Made by a program: the position numbers and the translations under genes
Origin: Tetrahymena thermophila SB210
Taxonomy: Eukaryota > Ciliophora > Oligohymenophorea > Hymenostomatida > Tetrahymenidae
Assembly: GCF_000189635.1 (NCBI RefSeq)
Contig: NW_002476542.1
Span: 124,001-188,000, forward strand
Reading direction: 5' to 3'
DNA length: 64,000 bases
Part shown: positions 24,616-39,600 of the stretch, piece after piece
Numbering within the stretch: position 1 is the first letter of the stretch
Layout of the letters: the number at the start of each line of letters is the position of its first letter
The notes under the pieces: generated by a model
Seen by the model: only the letters and a program-made list of their open reading frames with translations
Databases searched by the model: none
What the model was told of the DNA's origin: nothing

Positions 24616-27600
24616 TCATTCACCTTGCAAATAGAATACCCATGGAGGATAGTCGAATTTATCTATTATTTTAATTATAGAATTGTTAAGGATATTTAAA
24701 ATAAATCGAATTTTTAATTACCTGTTTGAATAATGAGTCTGCCGTTTGAAGATTAGCCAGGGATAGCTTTATATTACACATTAATACCAAGTAGTTTCTT
24801 TGCCTAATTTTTAGTATTAAAACATTTATTTTTAAAAAATTAATAAGAAAATTATAATTACATCTATTTTAACTGGATTTTTAACAGCGGTGGTGAAGCA
24901 AGGATTATCTAAACGAACTGTAAATTCACATGGTTCGAAGAAGGGATTCTTGAAATCTATAGGAGCTGATTTAGCACCACCAATTTTGTAAGGACCCTTT
25001 GGTTGAGGAGGAGAAGAAACACCATGTAACATACAATTATATTCACCTCCGTCAGGACTTTATATAATTAAAATAGCGACAGATTCGCCTAATAGTGATG
25101 GTTCAAATTTAACATTAAGACTTAACTCACTACCATCATAGGACTCTGCAGGAGGAGCAGCTATAGTAGCTTATTCTACAGAGAAATCTACTTGCACTGG
25201 GGGAAGTTTTGCTTTGGGATCAGGAGGTGGTTGGTTTTATTTGCCTAATTTATCTACTCTGCAAGTGTATGTAGTTTATTTCTTACAATAGTTAACGAAT
25301 TTAAATGTTTAAGTGATATCAGACCCAAGAGATGCCTTAAGAGTCATGTTACGCTATATTGTTGATTGTGCAACTCCCTTCAATACTAAAGGATAAACAA
25401 ACTATCCAAGTTCTGGAGAGTTGAGAGTAACCACAGAGTTCTCCTCTTTTACAAGTAAGGGACGATATACAATTTCGAAACCAAATTCCTATTTTAAAAA
25501 AATTTAAATAAGTTTAAAATAGTAAATTTTTAGTTTATTAATAAATAAAGTATTAAAAAATCAATTTACAGAGTTAGCTGGAATTGTAAAAGTATTAGGG
25601 TTGAAACTGATATTGTCATTTGCAGAGACAAGCATTTCTTTTTTAATATCTACTGGGACTGAAAGAGGGTTAACAACAGTGATAAGTTTTGCTACTGTTT
25701 CACGAATAATAGCAGACATTTCTATCTTTTCTTATTGTTCAGGAGCTTAGACAGTTAGATTCTTTTATTTTTAATTTTTAAAAGTTAATTTTTAAATATT
25801 TTAATTTAATTTACTATTTTGAAATGGACGAATTCGAATGTTATAGGATTCTTGAAGGTTATAGTGATTTTGGAGGCTGATTGCTTAAGTGAGTATATTG
25901 AGAGTTTATAGTCTTTTGTTGATTCACCAGCAACATCAAATGTATTAGCACCAGAAATGAATAATGAAGAATCGTTTGGCTCTATACTCCAAGTTACTTA
26001 GAATCTCTAAGTTGCCTTGAGCCAGTTATTAATTGGGATGATTTAAGTGTGAGCACGCTTTGCTTTGGTAGTTATATCGAAAGACTATGCAGGTGCTGGA
26101 GGAGTTGAAGTACCATATAAATTGTAGAGAAGAGCGTTACCATCAGGAAGTGGGAAGAAAAGAGTGCCTTCATGATTTGCTTGCTTTATATTTGGTTGGT
26201 CTGGACCTGCAGTCATCGTTAGAGGATTGTAGAAGACTTCATAATCAGCAGATTGATTAGGAGCTATTTCAAGCATTTCTTTTCCATAGAAATAATTTTA
26301 AGAAATTGCAGAGCTTGAAGTAACTGAAACCTTAATACGCCAGGGTTCTGCAGTGGTGTTCTTTATTGTTACTTTCTATTTTGTTGTTGTACGCACCATT
26401 GTAGTGAATTTAATGTCTTAGATTGATTCAATTGGTTATGCAATACACTTACCGAGTAAATTGATGTAGAGAGGTGAAGAGCCTTCGATTTCGCATTTTA
26501 CCTTATTAAAGCGGATATCATCATCAACTACATCTGGGTGGAAAGTGATAGTGAAGAAGGAGTCTTCATGGGGTGGCAAGAAACCGCGCTCAGGAGTAAT
26601 TGTGAAATATTTCTTACAATATTAGAAATCCCACTCAAATTTAGCGCCAATATCACCTAAATTGGATAATTGTAGAGATTTTGTTTTCTTAGAGTGAATA
26701 ACTACAACACCAAAACCAATAGTATCTTCCATTAATTTAAGTTCTACTCCATGACAAGTGCCAACTAAGTTGAGAAGTTTGCGTTTTTCTTGGTTATCAA
26801 CTATCTTGTATAGTAATTCTTTCCTAAATGCATGGAGACGTGATTTAGGACTGAAATTAAGTTCAATTTCTTTGCGTTCTTTAGGGAGTATTTAGAATGA
26901 ATTAGAAGGAATAACTGAAATGTAATTCTTTGCAAGTTCATTAAGCTATTCATCAGTATCAAATGTAATTGTAACAGGTTTTTTAGATAGATTGAGAAGA
27001 GTAACAGTTTTAGTGCTTTCATTGTTTACCTTAACAATTCCAAAATCAATATTTTGATCTTCAGTTCTTTCCAATTCTAGCTTGAAAGGAATACCTTCAC
27101 CGCTAATCTTAACATCAATCTTATGAAGTCCATTTATATCAAAAGTGATAGTTTCTTCATACTTGCGGCTTTCACGAGGGATGAATACAATAGGAATCTT
27201 TAGTACATTGTTTTCTTTAGTTTAGAATAATCCCTTCTTGTCTTTAGTAGTTTCAATTTAAAGTGGTAAAATAACCTATCCAGGTGGTAAGTTTACATCA
27301 AGATAATTAGTCTTTTCGTATGAAGTCTCGATAGACATAGCTGAGATATCCCTGTTTCTCATTTCCAAGAAAGCTGTTATGGGTAAAGGTTATTTAAGGA
27401 CATATTATGGACCAAAGTCATACTGCAAGAAAGATAATTCTACTCCAGGTTTCTTAGCACTACCCTTTAATTAAAATGTATAAGTTGGTCCACTTGTGAT
27501 ATTTAGAGTGAAAGATTATTTAGAAGTTAATTTTGTTTCTGAGAGAGGAGCGAAACGAACTTCAATCGAGAATTTTTCGTTCTACTTAACAGTACCGTTT

Positions 27601-30600
27601 TCAGGAAGGATTTGAACGAAAGAGAGGTGCTATTGAGATTTCTTAACAGCGAAGTCAAAGTTGAATTCACCTGAATTAACGATTTCGATTATCTTTGAAC
27701 GTCTTTCATTGACGTAAATATCTCCTAACTCTAATAAATGAGAAACTAAAGGATCAAGAGGAGTAGTTGGAGCTTGTTACATGTTAACAGAATGATGCAA
27801 AATGTATCCAATACCTTTCACGTTAAGAGAAACTGGACGTGATTTACGTTTTACATTGCAAAGTAAATTGTAATTGAAAGAAGTTTCTACCTTAGGAATA
27901 AAAACTATTTCTATAGCAATTTCAGACTAAGGCTTAATAGTTCCACTAACAGGATTAACCTATAATGAATCAGCATACTCTACATCTCCTTTCACACTTT
28001 CACGCTCAAAGTTAAATGTCATGGGAACGTCTTCCAAGTTCTTCAAATGAACTATTTCCTTATTCTTACCTCCCAATAGCAGAGGACCAAAGTTAACTTT
28101 ACCAACATCGAAGAATACGTTTGGCTCCATAACAGAACCAGCAACTAAGAAGTTTTGAACTATTTTTTATGAAGGAATTTCAAATTGCCAGTAAGATTCA
28201 TGAGTTCCAACAACATCAGGAGTATACTCAAAGCACATTTCATACTTTTTACCACTTAGTACCACTCCCTTAACAGTAGTGCATTTAAAGAAGCTATCAT
28301 TTTAAATATTGGCACCAGCAGGTAATTTGTCTTCTTCAATCTTCTTCCATTCAAATTCATAACCAACTGCAGTAGGATTAACCACATAGAATTTCTTTGT
28401 ATTCTTTACTTTAGTTCCTAAAGACTCAAATTCGATCACATTATAAGATGAATCTAATTCAGGTTTTTTCTTTTCACGGTATTTGCTTGGTTATAATTCA
28501 AAGTGGCAAACAGGTCTTTCAGCTTCACCTTCCAATTCAATAACAAGAGGTTAGGTTCCTTTTTCCATATTATCAATTGTAATAACTAGGAATCTTTCAT
28601 TTGTTTCTTCTACTTCAGTGGGAGAGAATCTAACTGTAAATTACTCATCACAATTAGGAGCAATAGAACCTAAAATAATAATTATTGAATAATAGTTAAT
28701 TAAAAGAATTAAGACAAAAAAAACAATAAGTATATATATCATTAAATAAAAGTGAAAAATAAATTAATGTTTAATAATTAAAATTAAAAAATAATTTGAT
28801 TAATTACCTGATTTTGGTGCTATGTAAAAGAATCCAGGATCAATAATAGGCATATTATCTTAATAAGAAATAATCTTGCAAGAGTATTTAATATTAATTA
28901 ATGAGGTATTTTTAACTTTGAAATTATGAGTACGGGAAGTGTACATTAGGGTGGGTTTGAAGAAAATTTCTCTTGTATCAACTTCATATTTTGCATAATC
29001 TGAAATAGCTGAGACTTTAAGTGTTACATTTTTCTCTGTCTTATCAACAATAGTATTTTCAGGTTCAAGAACTGGTTCATCGTAGGGAATGTCAGCACGC
29101 TCACCAGGTTGTGATGGAGGTGGTTATTCTACTTTTGGTTCTTCAGCTTTTTTCTTAGGATCTTTCTTTGCTGCTGCTTTCTTTTTAGGATCAGCTGCAG
29201 CAGCTTCTTCTTCTCTACGTTTTTACTCTTCCTCAGCTTTCTTTTTAATCAACCAGTCATATTCAGTTTTTGTGACATACTTGATGTTCTTCATTGAGTC
29301 ATCCCAATCAATATAAGGATGAGAGGCATCTGTGTTTGATTATTTGATTTAACGAGTTTCTAAAATGCAACCAAAATTCTTGTGTGTAGTTGGCTTTGAT
29401 CCTTTGAAAGTCATTTAAATATATTTAGATGTGTGTCCTGCAAGATGACCAATACGAGGGCAGAAAGAAAAATCTTCACAGCCTTAAGTATTCCAATTGA
29501 ATTTGATAGTTTCATTCTTGTTGTTCTTGATATAGAAACCTATCTTTCTCTCTTAGCCTGTTATGCAATCTCCAAGGTTGACTTCATCTTCAGCTTCATC
29601 TGGAAGACTTTCAAATACAATATCTTCATAGAAACCTTCTCCCTAAATCATAAACTTGGTGACCTCATAAGGGTTGAGAAGAGTTTGCATAGCTATTTAC
29701 CATTGTTTAATACCAGCTTCCCTAGGTTTGAATTCAATATTGAAAGTTTTGTATGTTTTTGGAGTTAAAGTGTAGCTGTTTTGATCAAGGAATCTGAAGT
29801 TTTCATTTGTTATTAGATCCCATTTAACAGTAGCTGGAACTTGTCCATCATTTTTTAAAGTAATAGGTAAGACACAAGCTTTGTCTATTCTCACCTTAGG
29901 GAATTTGAGGAGAGGAGTTGATTCGTTGAACCATTCTTTAGGCTTTTCTAATTTAATTGTTGGCATAGCTCCTTCACCTCTCAAATCAAATATGAGTTTA
30001 TATGTCTTTGGGTTTTACTCACCATTTTCAACGATTGCTTCGAAAATTCCACTGTATTGAGCCATAATAGTTGGCTTGAAGAATATCTTTACGTATGTGT
30101 GCTCATGAGGATGAATCTTTGCAGTTTTTTGAGCTATTTCAAATGCAAAAGGCTCAGTGGAAGTGGGATTTCTCTTTCTTACATCAAATTTAACAGTACA
30201 AGGAATCTTAATTAATTAAATTTTATAAAATAAGTTGATTAAATTATAAAAGTAGAAAATTTAAGAAATCAGAATGAACTTTATTTAAAAATTACCTTGT
30301 TTGGATTAATAATTTTGAATTTTTCAAAGATTCCATCAGGATGCTATTATGGAACTAGAGTACCAAAGAAGAATGTTTTTTCTTCATAGAAGAATACATT
30401 AGAGTTAATCATGGAGGTGATGTTTGAGTTTGCATTCATTGAAGGTACTATAATTTATTCTTCAAAAATGGATTCAAAGTTTTCACAATTAATACCAGGA
30501 ATGCATGATTCACCAACTGTTTCATACAAGATTCCTTTTGGTTGGTCTTCAGGATCTCTGCCTGTGATATCGATAGCGAATTTTTGTTCATATAATTTTT

Positions 30601-33600
30601 GAGAATTTCCTGAAAATTCAATTTCAATAGTTACAGAACTGTCTTTAGGAACAGTTCCTTTATTAGGAGTTAATGCCCACTATCCAACCTTTAGTTGATT
30701 CTCAACAACCTAATAAATATTATTAATTATACTTACTTAAATTTATAATTTAATTCAATTTACATCTTTTCCTTTTCCTCCCTTAGCTGGTGGCTTCTTG
30801 TCTTGCTTCACATCTTTCTTAGGAGCACCTTTTTTGTTATCTTTTTGGTCTGCAGCTCCTAATGCAGCTTATAGGCGTGCTTCTTTTTCCTTTGCTTGTT
30901 CTTCCATTAAAGCAGCTCTAAATGCTTCATCAGCATAATCAAAAACAGTATAATTAAAATCAAAGAGACCTTCATTCTTGATTTCAAATGTAAGAGTTTT
31001 TGTGTCATTGAATTGAATGGGTCCGAAGTTAATATTTTTTAATGGCAATATTGAATATTTGCTAAATACAGAATTGACTCTAACATTAATTGGAACAGGT
31101 TTATACAACTCAAGAGTCTTACCTTCTAAAATTTCCATAGTAATATCGGTTGTTGAATTCGTAGTATTTAATCTTATTTCTCTTTAAGAACAGAAACGTA
31201 CTAAGATTTACTTTTCTTAATTAGGATCTAACTCAACCTTAACCGGTTCTATTTTGAAATTATCTTTAAATTGTTTTTTCTTCATTGAGAAAGTGAATTA
31301 AACTTGATACAAACCAATATTCTTAACACTAAAGTACTAGTCTTTGATGTCTCCCACACGCACAGCACCGAAATCAAGCATGTTTTCTTGGTTGTTTTCT
31401 GGGAATTTAAGTTCTACGGTGATGTCAAAGGCTTCAGCCTCGATGAGGATGTTTTTAGTTTCTTATTTGATACCGAGACCTTCAACATCTTCAACTTCTA
31501 GTTAAATCTAGTAAGAGAATTTCTATTGTTTAATTGCCTTGAAGCTAACATAAATTGTAGAGTCTTGAGTTGGTTTAAGTTCTCCTTCTGTATTCAAAAG
31601 AGAAAACTCTTCAGGTAAGTTTTATTAACCAGTAATTTTCCATCTGCATGGTATCTAACCATTATTCTTGATTCTGATTTCTTTTCTTGCATTTTACTTG
31701 AGCAATAATCTATCAAATTTAACAGGCTCACCTTCTTCTATGTCAACAATAGGCTTTGAACCCAGGCACTAGACTGGTAAAATAGCAGGAGTAGGATTGT
31801 CTTTTATCATGACAACAATCTCGTCTCTGAATTTTTGAGCTTAAATAAAAGAAATTTAAATTTTATTTTTTAAAAAATAACTAATTTAATTTTTTTATTG
31901 AATTTTCTTCAAATTTTAAAATAATAAAAAATTACCAGCATTAGGAATAGCCCAAACTCTTAATTCTTGAGGAATATCGGATGGAGATATTTTCATAGTT
32001 TCTGGTTCAATGTAGAAAATACCTTTCTTGTATTCTGGATCATTCTCTTTAATTGTAGAAAGAAGAGCAAATTCAATATTTGCATCGTATTTACCATTAT
32101 TTGTAATACGGAAAGTAGTTGAGTTAACTTTACGAATGTCAGCATCAGTTCTTTTATCAGGATTTTTACCTATCAAGAGGGGACCGAATTCAAAAACATT
32201 TTCAGATTGGATGAAAACCTTAGACAAATAGCTATCAGGAGCAATAGGAGGTCTACTCTTTTTGAATTACCAGTAAAGATTTTTAGTTAAGGTTGAAATT
32301 GTTGGGAAATCTGAATGACCTTTAACATCAATTGTGTATTTCTTTGAGCTAAAGAAGTTTTCAAATTCTAACTTACCTTCATAATTTCCAGTCTTTTTAG
32401 TGAAGAAACGAACAACTAATAGCAAAGTCTTGTTAGGAGGAATAATCCATCTAGATTAGTTATTAGCTAGTTCTTCTAATTTAAACTCGTATTTGGGTTT
32501 TTATGGCTCAGCAGATTCGCCTTCAGCTTCTTATGAACCATTCATAACTGCAGATTATTCAAGTTTTTTAGCAGGATTTGATGGCTTAGCTTTAGAAATA
32601 CTAACAGATTATGAAGCAGGTTTTTGTGCTCTTTTAATGACTAAACTCTTCTTCATACCTTAGTCTTTATCATCTTAATTTTTAGGTTACTCTTATGGTT
32701 ATTTTTCAGCATTTTCTTCTGCATTTTCAGCTGGTGGTTACTATTCTTGCACTTAAGAGCTATTAAGCAATTGAGAAGCTTCTAAATTTACAGCAGGTTC
32801 TGGCTTAAAAGGATTATTAAGAGGAGTTAATATTTCAAAATTTTTAATAATTGCGCTTGCAGCTATTTCTTATCTTTTACGAGCAATATTTCTTTAAGGT
32901 CTAGTTAATATTTAATGATAAATAGGTTCTGGAACAGGAAGTGTATTTGGATCAGGGTAAACTGGAGCAGGTATTACTTCTAGAGAAGTTCTGTATAATT
33001 ATGAAATATTGTAATGAAGTGGCATTACTGAAACACTACGAGGACCTCTCATTAATACGTCACTGTAATCAATTGGTTGAGGTAAAACAGGTTCAGGTTC
33101 CTCTTCTACAATAATTTTACCCTTAGCATCCTTTTTAGGTGGTGGTTTCTTTTCTTCTTTTTTACCCTCATCCATTACAGGGTCGAAAATAGGAGGAATT
33201 TCAATCTTTTCTGTATATTCATTTTTCATTATAGCAATGATTTAGCTTAATTTTTTTAACTCAGCTTCTTTTTTAATACCATCTTCATAGTCTTTAGGAT
33301 AAAAAATTTCAAAAAGAGCAGGTTCATCTGCAACTTATGCTTCTTCATTAACTGCATCCATCTTGCTTTGTCTACGATTAAAGCTTGCTCTTTTAATTGA
33401 TTGACTTTTCACTGATCCATCTTTTTACTTAGGATTCTATGCAGCTGAAGCACCTTGCTATGTTGTTTTTGTTTTTTCAGAAACAATAGTTGTTTTGTCA
33501 TCTTTCTTAAGTGAAGTAGTGTCTTTGCGTACAGCAGAGCTAAAACTGCTAGGACCTTTAGGATTGCCTTCTCCTTCTTTTCTGGCAGTGTTAGCAGCAG

Positions 33601-36600
33601 CAACAGATGTGGTAGTACCTTATCCCTTTGGAGATCCTTAAATACCACCTTTCTTTTTCTTTCCTTTGTGCTCACCTGGACTCTTCTAACGCATAAGCTC
33701 TTCTTCTTGCTTAACAATTTCTTCCATACCTTCCCATTCAATCAATTTCCAAACTTCGCAACCATCTTCATCTACTTATGGTTAGAAGACAACTAATTGT
33801 AAAGTTTATTTATCAACAGCACGCATTATAGACTTCATGGCCATCAAATGATTAAATGCATATTTAGAATCAATACCATCAAATATTAAACCAGCATTAC
33901 AAACAGGGTTTTTCATTTTATCTCTAAGGCATTCCTCAATTATTTCTTCAGTTAAATACTTGAATTGATTTTCATTAATAGGTCCCCATTTTGCATCTAG
34001 TTCAGGAGCTTTTTTACCAGCCTTCTTTTTTAGCTTTTCTCTTTCTTCTATAATTTTATCCAATTCTTATTGCTTTAAATCAAGATATTCTTTAGCCTTT
34101 TTACCACCACTTGTCTAATTTTATATTGCCCAATCAACAGCTTCATCAATAGTAGCAACGTATCTCTTTTTATTTTAAACAAATTATTTAATTTAATCAA
34201 ATAGTTCAAAATGGAGGTTAGATAAAAAGTAATTTATTAAATATAAAAATGAATAAATTTTAAATATTAAATAGAATCAAATCAATAAAAATTTAATAAT
34301 TGAATAACCCTCTATATTTTATTTAAATATTAATTAATACCTTGTGTTATTATGCTATATATTTAACGACTGATGTTTTACCAGATCCAGGATGACCTAA
34401 AACTATGATGTGATGCAACTTATCATCATCAACCTTTTCTGGGTATTCAATAGGTTTTTCTATTTAGGATAAAGCTTCTAATTATTTTTCTAATTCAGCT
34501 TTTTCATCAGGATTAAGAATAGCCTTTTCTTAAAGGATAGCTGGCTTTTCTACTGGATCAGGCTAAGCCTTGTTTTATTCTTTAGCATCTATAGCAGCTT
34601 ACTACACTTTAGCATCATAATCTTACTAAGCAGTTATAGCTAAAGTATGCTTTTATAATTTAGCTGCAATTTCTTCACGCTTTTTCTTTTTCTCTACAGA
34701 TTTTTTGATGAAATCCCATAGTTGGCTACCTGGCTCGCGGACCTATACGAAAAGTTATTCTTAAACATCAAATTCATCATAAGATGCTAGAGTTTCTTCT
34801 TCGTTGAGATATAATTTATCAAAATCACAGCTGTATAATTCAGTTGGATATGAAGAAGGATTAGTTACTTCCAATACAGCATGAGCAAAAGGATCATATG
34901 GGAGAACTGGACCAATATTAAGAGCAGAGGGATTAAATTCTAAATTTATTTAAGTTCCATTTCCTTTTACTTGAATATGGAAAGGCTTGTGATTTTCTTA
35001 TATGTTAATTGAAAATTTATGTTGATAGAGCTTTTCTTGAGTTGGACTAAAAGTAATTTAAACAAGCTACTTAGAGCCACTAGGAATAATACCACTATTT
35101 GGAGTAATGGTAAATTTCAAATCTTCTTTTTTCTTATCTTAGACCATATCAATACGAGTATTGAGGGCCCATTAGCAAGGAATTTCCTTATCATTTATAA
35201 ATCTAACGAAGAAAGTTTTTCTTTGACCGCATAAAACTTTACCAAAATCAACACAATCTTCAATATTTTCGAGAGTAATTTCAGGGATAGTAATGTTTGA
35301 AACTAATTCAAGATTATATTTTGCACCGTTTTTAATTTCTATTGGAACTATACACTTGTTTTTACCATATTTCATTTTATTTTTTGCAGTGTAGCTTATT
35401 TTAATTATTAAATCGGAATTAGGAAGAATCTTTGGAGGGCGTTCAGGAAGAGTGTAGCCAGCAGCACGAGCATTTCTTGTGTCTAAACTCATTTCAATTT
35501 AAGATGGACCAGCATTAACAATTCTAATGGTCTTCTGCTTAACTGAGTTAATGACGACGTTACCAAAATCACAAATGAAGCTTGAAAGAACTATTTTCTC
35601 ATAAAGTTTACTTTCAATTCCTATATGCATTTTACTAGTTTATGTTTAGTTCATAGAATGCATTCCTGTCTTCATCATGATATTTGGTTAAGATTAGACT
35701 CCAGCTCCTGCTAAAATATTTTCATCATCTTGAGAATTCAAAATCATAGTCTAAGCTCTTTCTCTTTCTTCTAATTCTTATTAAATCAAATTACAGAATA
35801 ATTATCTATCCAATTCTTTCTAGATGTCATTTTAAATTTGTTCTAAGCTCTTTATAGATGCAAAAGCATTATTTTATTAAGCTCCAGGACTTTTGTCAGC
35901 AGCCTTTAATTTTTATTAAATGCATGAATAAATTTTGAAATAAATTAATAAAAAAGCTTAAAATATATTTATTTACCTTAGCTATCAGCTGTGCTCTTTT
36001 TAATTGAGCTTCACGTTCATTCTTTTTCTTTTCGAATTCTTCATCAAATTTAGCTTTGTATTCAGGGATATCAATTCTATCTAAATTAGCAAGGATTGCA
36101 GGGTAAAATCCTTTTCCTTAAATTGTGATAGATTCAGGTTCAAAATATCCAATTTAGACTTGAATAACTTCTTTAAACTCATTAGGCATAACTGGACATA
36201 TCTTGATTGTTATTTTTTATTTTTCACCTCCAAGAATACGTCCTTGTTGTGGGAAGCAATCAACATAGCCCTTTCTTTTTACTTAATCTAGGATGATTTT
36301 ATATTCAAATGTAACTTTTCCAGTATTTTCAATGTAGAAATCTCTAGCAACCCAATCACAGAATCTCAATTCTCCTAGATCGATGCTTTGAGTGGAAATC
36401 TTATAAGTGATTAAAGAAGAATCACCAACAAGGACAACCTCATAATTAGGACCTCCATCTACATGGCAAACAGCAGTAGTTTTGAATTTTTATCCACCAA
36501 ATGCATTGTAAACAAATTCAACTTATTCAATCTCACCAGGCTCAAGATAACCAGAAAGAGGCAAGATATCAAAAACTTCATTGATTGGAATCATGTAAGT

Positions 36601-39600
36601 AGCATTTGTGGTTGATCCAGGTACGATTGATCTCTTAGAATCTCTGCTTGCGATAGAACCAGAGCGATTAACATCTCCTTATTGCCCATGAGCTACCAGT
36701 TCTTCTTCTAAGAAAGTCCATTCATAATTTAATCCCATTTCTGAAACATTAGTCATGGTGATGATAATCTTCTTAGATGTCTCATTAAGGATAGATCCAA
36801 AATTAATTGTAGTTTGTTCTAATTTAATATTTGGGAAGCAAACTTCTCCTACCAAATCAATTGTTTCTCTATGAGGATGTTCAGTGTGAATGATTTATAA
36901 TTTACCAAGTTACTCTCCAGAAACTCTATCTAACTTCTAACCAGGATCAAAATCAACTTTGACAGTTGCAACTTCTCCATATAAAAGCTAGAAGCTTTCT
37001 TAGTTGATTGAAAAAGGAGGATTATATTTTAACATGAAATTTGTTGGCAAAGCAGAAGTGCTGGTAATTTCTAAGTTCTTAGATATAGGCATAAAAGGTA
37101 CATTCTTTTCCCAAGTGTACTTGAAGTAGAGTTTCTTTTCGCTAAATTTAAGAGTGGGCTTGATGAACTCACCATCAACAGTTGTAGTGTATAATTGATG
37201 TGTTTTACGCTCATTGCCTATAACACTATTTAAGATGAATTACTCAGGGTGCTTGCCTGGTTTAGTTGAGAAAGCACGGAATTAGAACATAATACCATGC
37301 TTTGGAGGAAGGACTACACTTTCAGGTACAACGCTAAAAATATCAGCATCTTCATTCTATTGAGAGTTGTTGTTAGCTCCAGCAGCTGCATTGTCTTTCT
37401 TAGTAGTAGCTTTTTCATCAATAGCTTGTTATTTCTTTTTCTCTTGCTTCCTCTACCAAGTTAATTTTTAAGGCTTTCTGCCTTTATTCTCAACAAATAT
37501 TTCTCTTGTTTTAGGTTTATGAGTGTAAAGAGTTTAGAAATCAATATAAGTCAAATCTTCTTTACAGAAGATAGTACTACCAACACCTTTAGCTTTTAGA
37601 ACAATATCAATATCCAAACCTTCCTTGATAACAAAGTGAAGTACATCTTAAAATTTAGTAGCATCATCAGCACAGCACACAACTTCAACTTCCATAGATT
37701 CAGAAGGCTTCAACAACCCATGTTTCTGAATTGGCTTGAAAATGGATACCTTTAAATTAAAAATAAAATTTTTGTTTATAAAAATTTAATAAAAGAAATC
37801 TATCTACCTTATTCTTAGTAAAAGCTCTAAAATCAGCTTCGATCTTTGATTTATTTGTAATTGTAATTTTTTAAGAATAATCCTACAATACTTCAACTTA
37901 ACCAAAATCTAATTCTTTTAAATTACCGCCAACATCGACAATAGGTCCAATAGAGCTTGCTACAATGTTAATTATATGTGGCAAGTTGTTATTACTACCA
38001 ACAATAACAATCTAATATTTAAAAAAAAATAAATTATTAATAAATAACTTGAGTATTAAATAGAGGGTTTTCTAATAATTTTTATAAACCTTATCAATTT
38101 CTTTTTAAAAATTAAAGGAAGTAATTTATATTTATACTTTAAGTAAACCCTAAAATTAATAATTAATTCTCTAAATAATTTATAAATTATTACACCAAGA
38201 GGAAGAGTAATATCACCTAACTTATTTGTGAAGAGCTTAACTTAAATAGTGGTTGTGTTACCAGGTTCGATAATACCTGTTTAAGGTTCAACTTCGTATT
38301 TTGCAAGCACCATACTTTCCTTCTTTTATTCTTGTACTTCGAACTTTGCACGTAATTTTGAATTGTTTATAAGTTAGATTCCTTAAATATCTTTGTGTCT
38401 TAAGAAAATTTCATTGAAGTCCAATCTGTCAGCAGGCTTTATTTCTACTTAAGGTACTTCTGATTCTGCCTTAATAGTTAAGCATTTCATATCTTGTGCA
38501 ACTCCTTCAATATCAATAGTTAGTACCATTTCATACTTTTTAGTGTAACGAGGAGTAAACTCAATAGTAATTTCAATGGTCTCACCAGCTTGAATAGTTC
38601 CATTAGCTCTGTCAATAGCAAATTCCTTATCTTTCATTTTACCGTCTCCAGGAATTCTTAAATTATAATCAAAAGGAACTGTGGATTTGTTAGTTAGTTT
38701 GAGTTTTTCTTCTTGAGGGAAATTGAATGAGACTTTGCCAAAATCAATTACTTCCCTATCAAATTCAAACTAAGGAGCTCTTATATGGCCTATAAATAAG
38801 ACAGATAGAAAATCTACAGAGCCTTCCAAACGCCATCTAAAAGTTTCTTTAAATTCACCAGGCTTTGATGAACTAAACTCTACCTTGATTTCTTTTCTTT
38901 CACCTACCTTAAGAGTTCCTTTTATATTTAAAAATATATTCAAGAAAAGCTATAATAATTTATTGCATATGTTTACCGCTTTCAGGGAAGAACTTAAACA
39001 TTTTTCCAAAGTGACGCTCATTAGGCATAAGTTCGAATTTACACTCAATTTCACCTTAATTTTCAATAACAATAGTTGGGCGAACTTCTTCATTAACGAA
39101 AGGATCTCCTAAATTGATTTCATTTTGATTTAAGAAGGCTTTAGGACCAATACCATCACCTTAAAGTGTAAGAGCAAGTCTATCTTAATTACAAGAAATG
39201 TTACAAAATGCTGGACAAGTGTAACTGTGAGCTCCCTTAGGTTAAAATGTTAATGTGATAGTCATTTCTGAATTAGGCCAGATTTAACCCTAAATAGGCT
39301 CTATAGAAAAGATATCATCTTAAAATAATAATAAATCATCTTCAATAGCCTATTTAATTTAAAATATTAAATGTTATCCGCAAAAAGCATTAAAATGGAA
39401 ATATTAAATTTATCAGTTAGTAAGTTTGTTTAATTCATTATCATTTCTTAAAAATATTTTAAATTTAATTGCAAATATTTTGAAAATACATTTATTATGA
39501 AATGTTTGTTAATATTATTGCAATAAATTGAAATGAGATTAGATATTTCATAAAATTTAATTACTTTGCGAATGTCTTTATACTTACGAGACAACATTAG

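Noticed and set aside
24616-24624. HYDIN ending at a TGA at 24620-24622
   Set aside because: That required ignoring the 58-nt intron at 24804-24861. With it spliced, the frame continues to PPWVFYLQGE and TGA at 24616-24618, matching the human C-terminus.
29089-32231. Several plus-strand ORFs of 60-110 aa
   Set aside because: All antisense to HYDIN exons whose ASH-domain reading is continuous and conserved.
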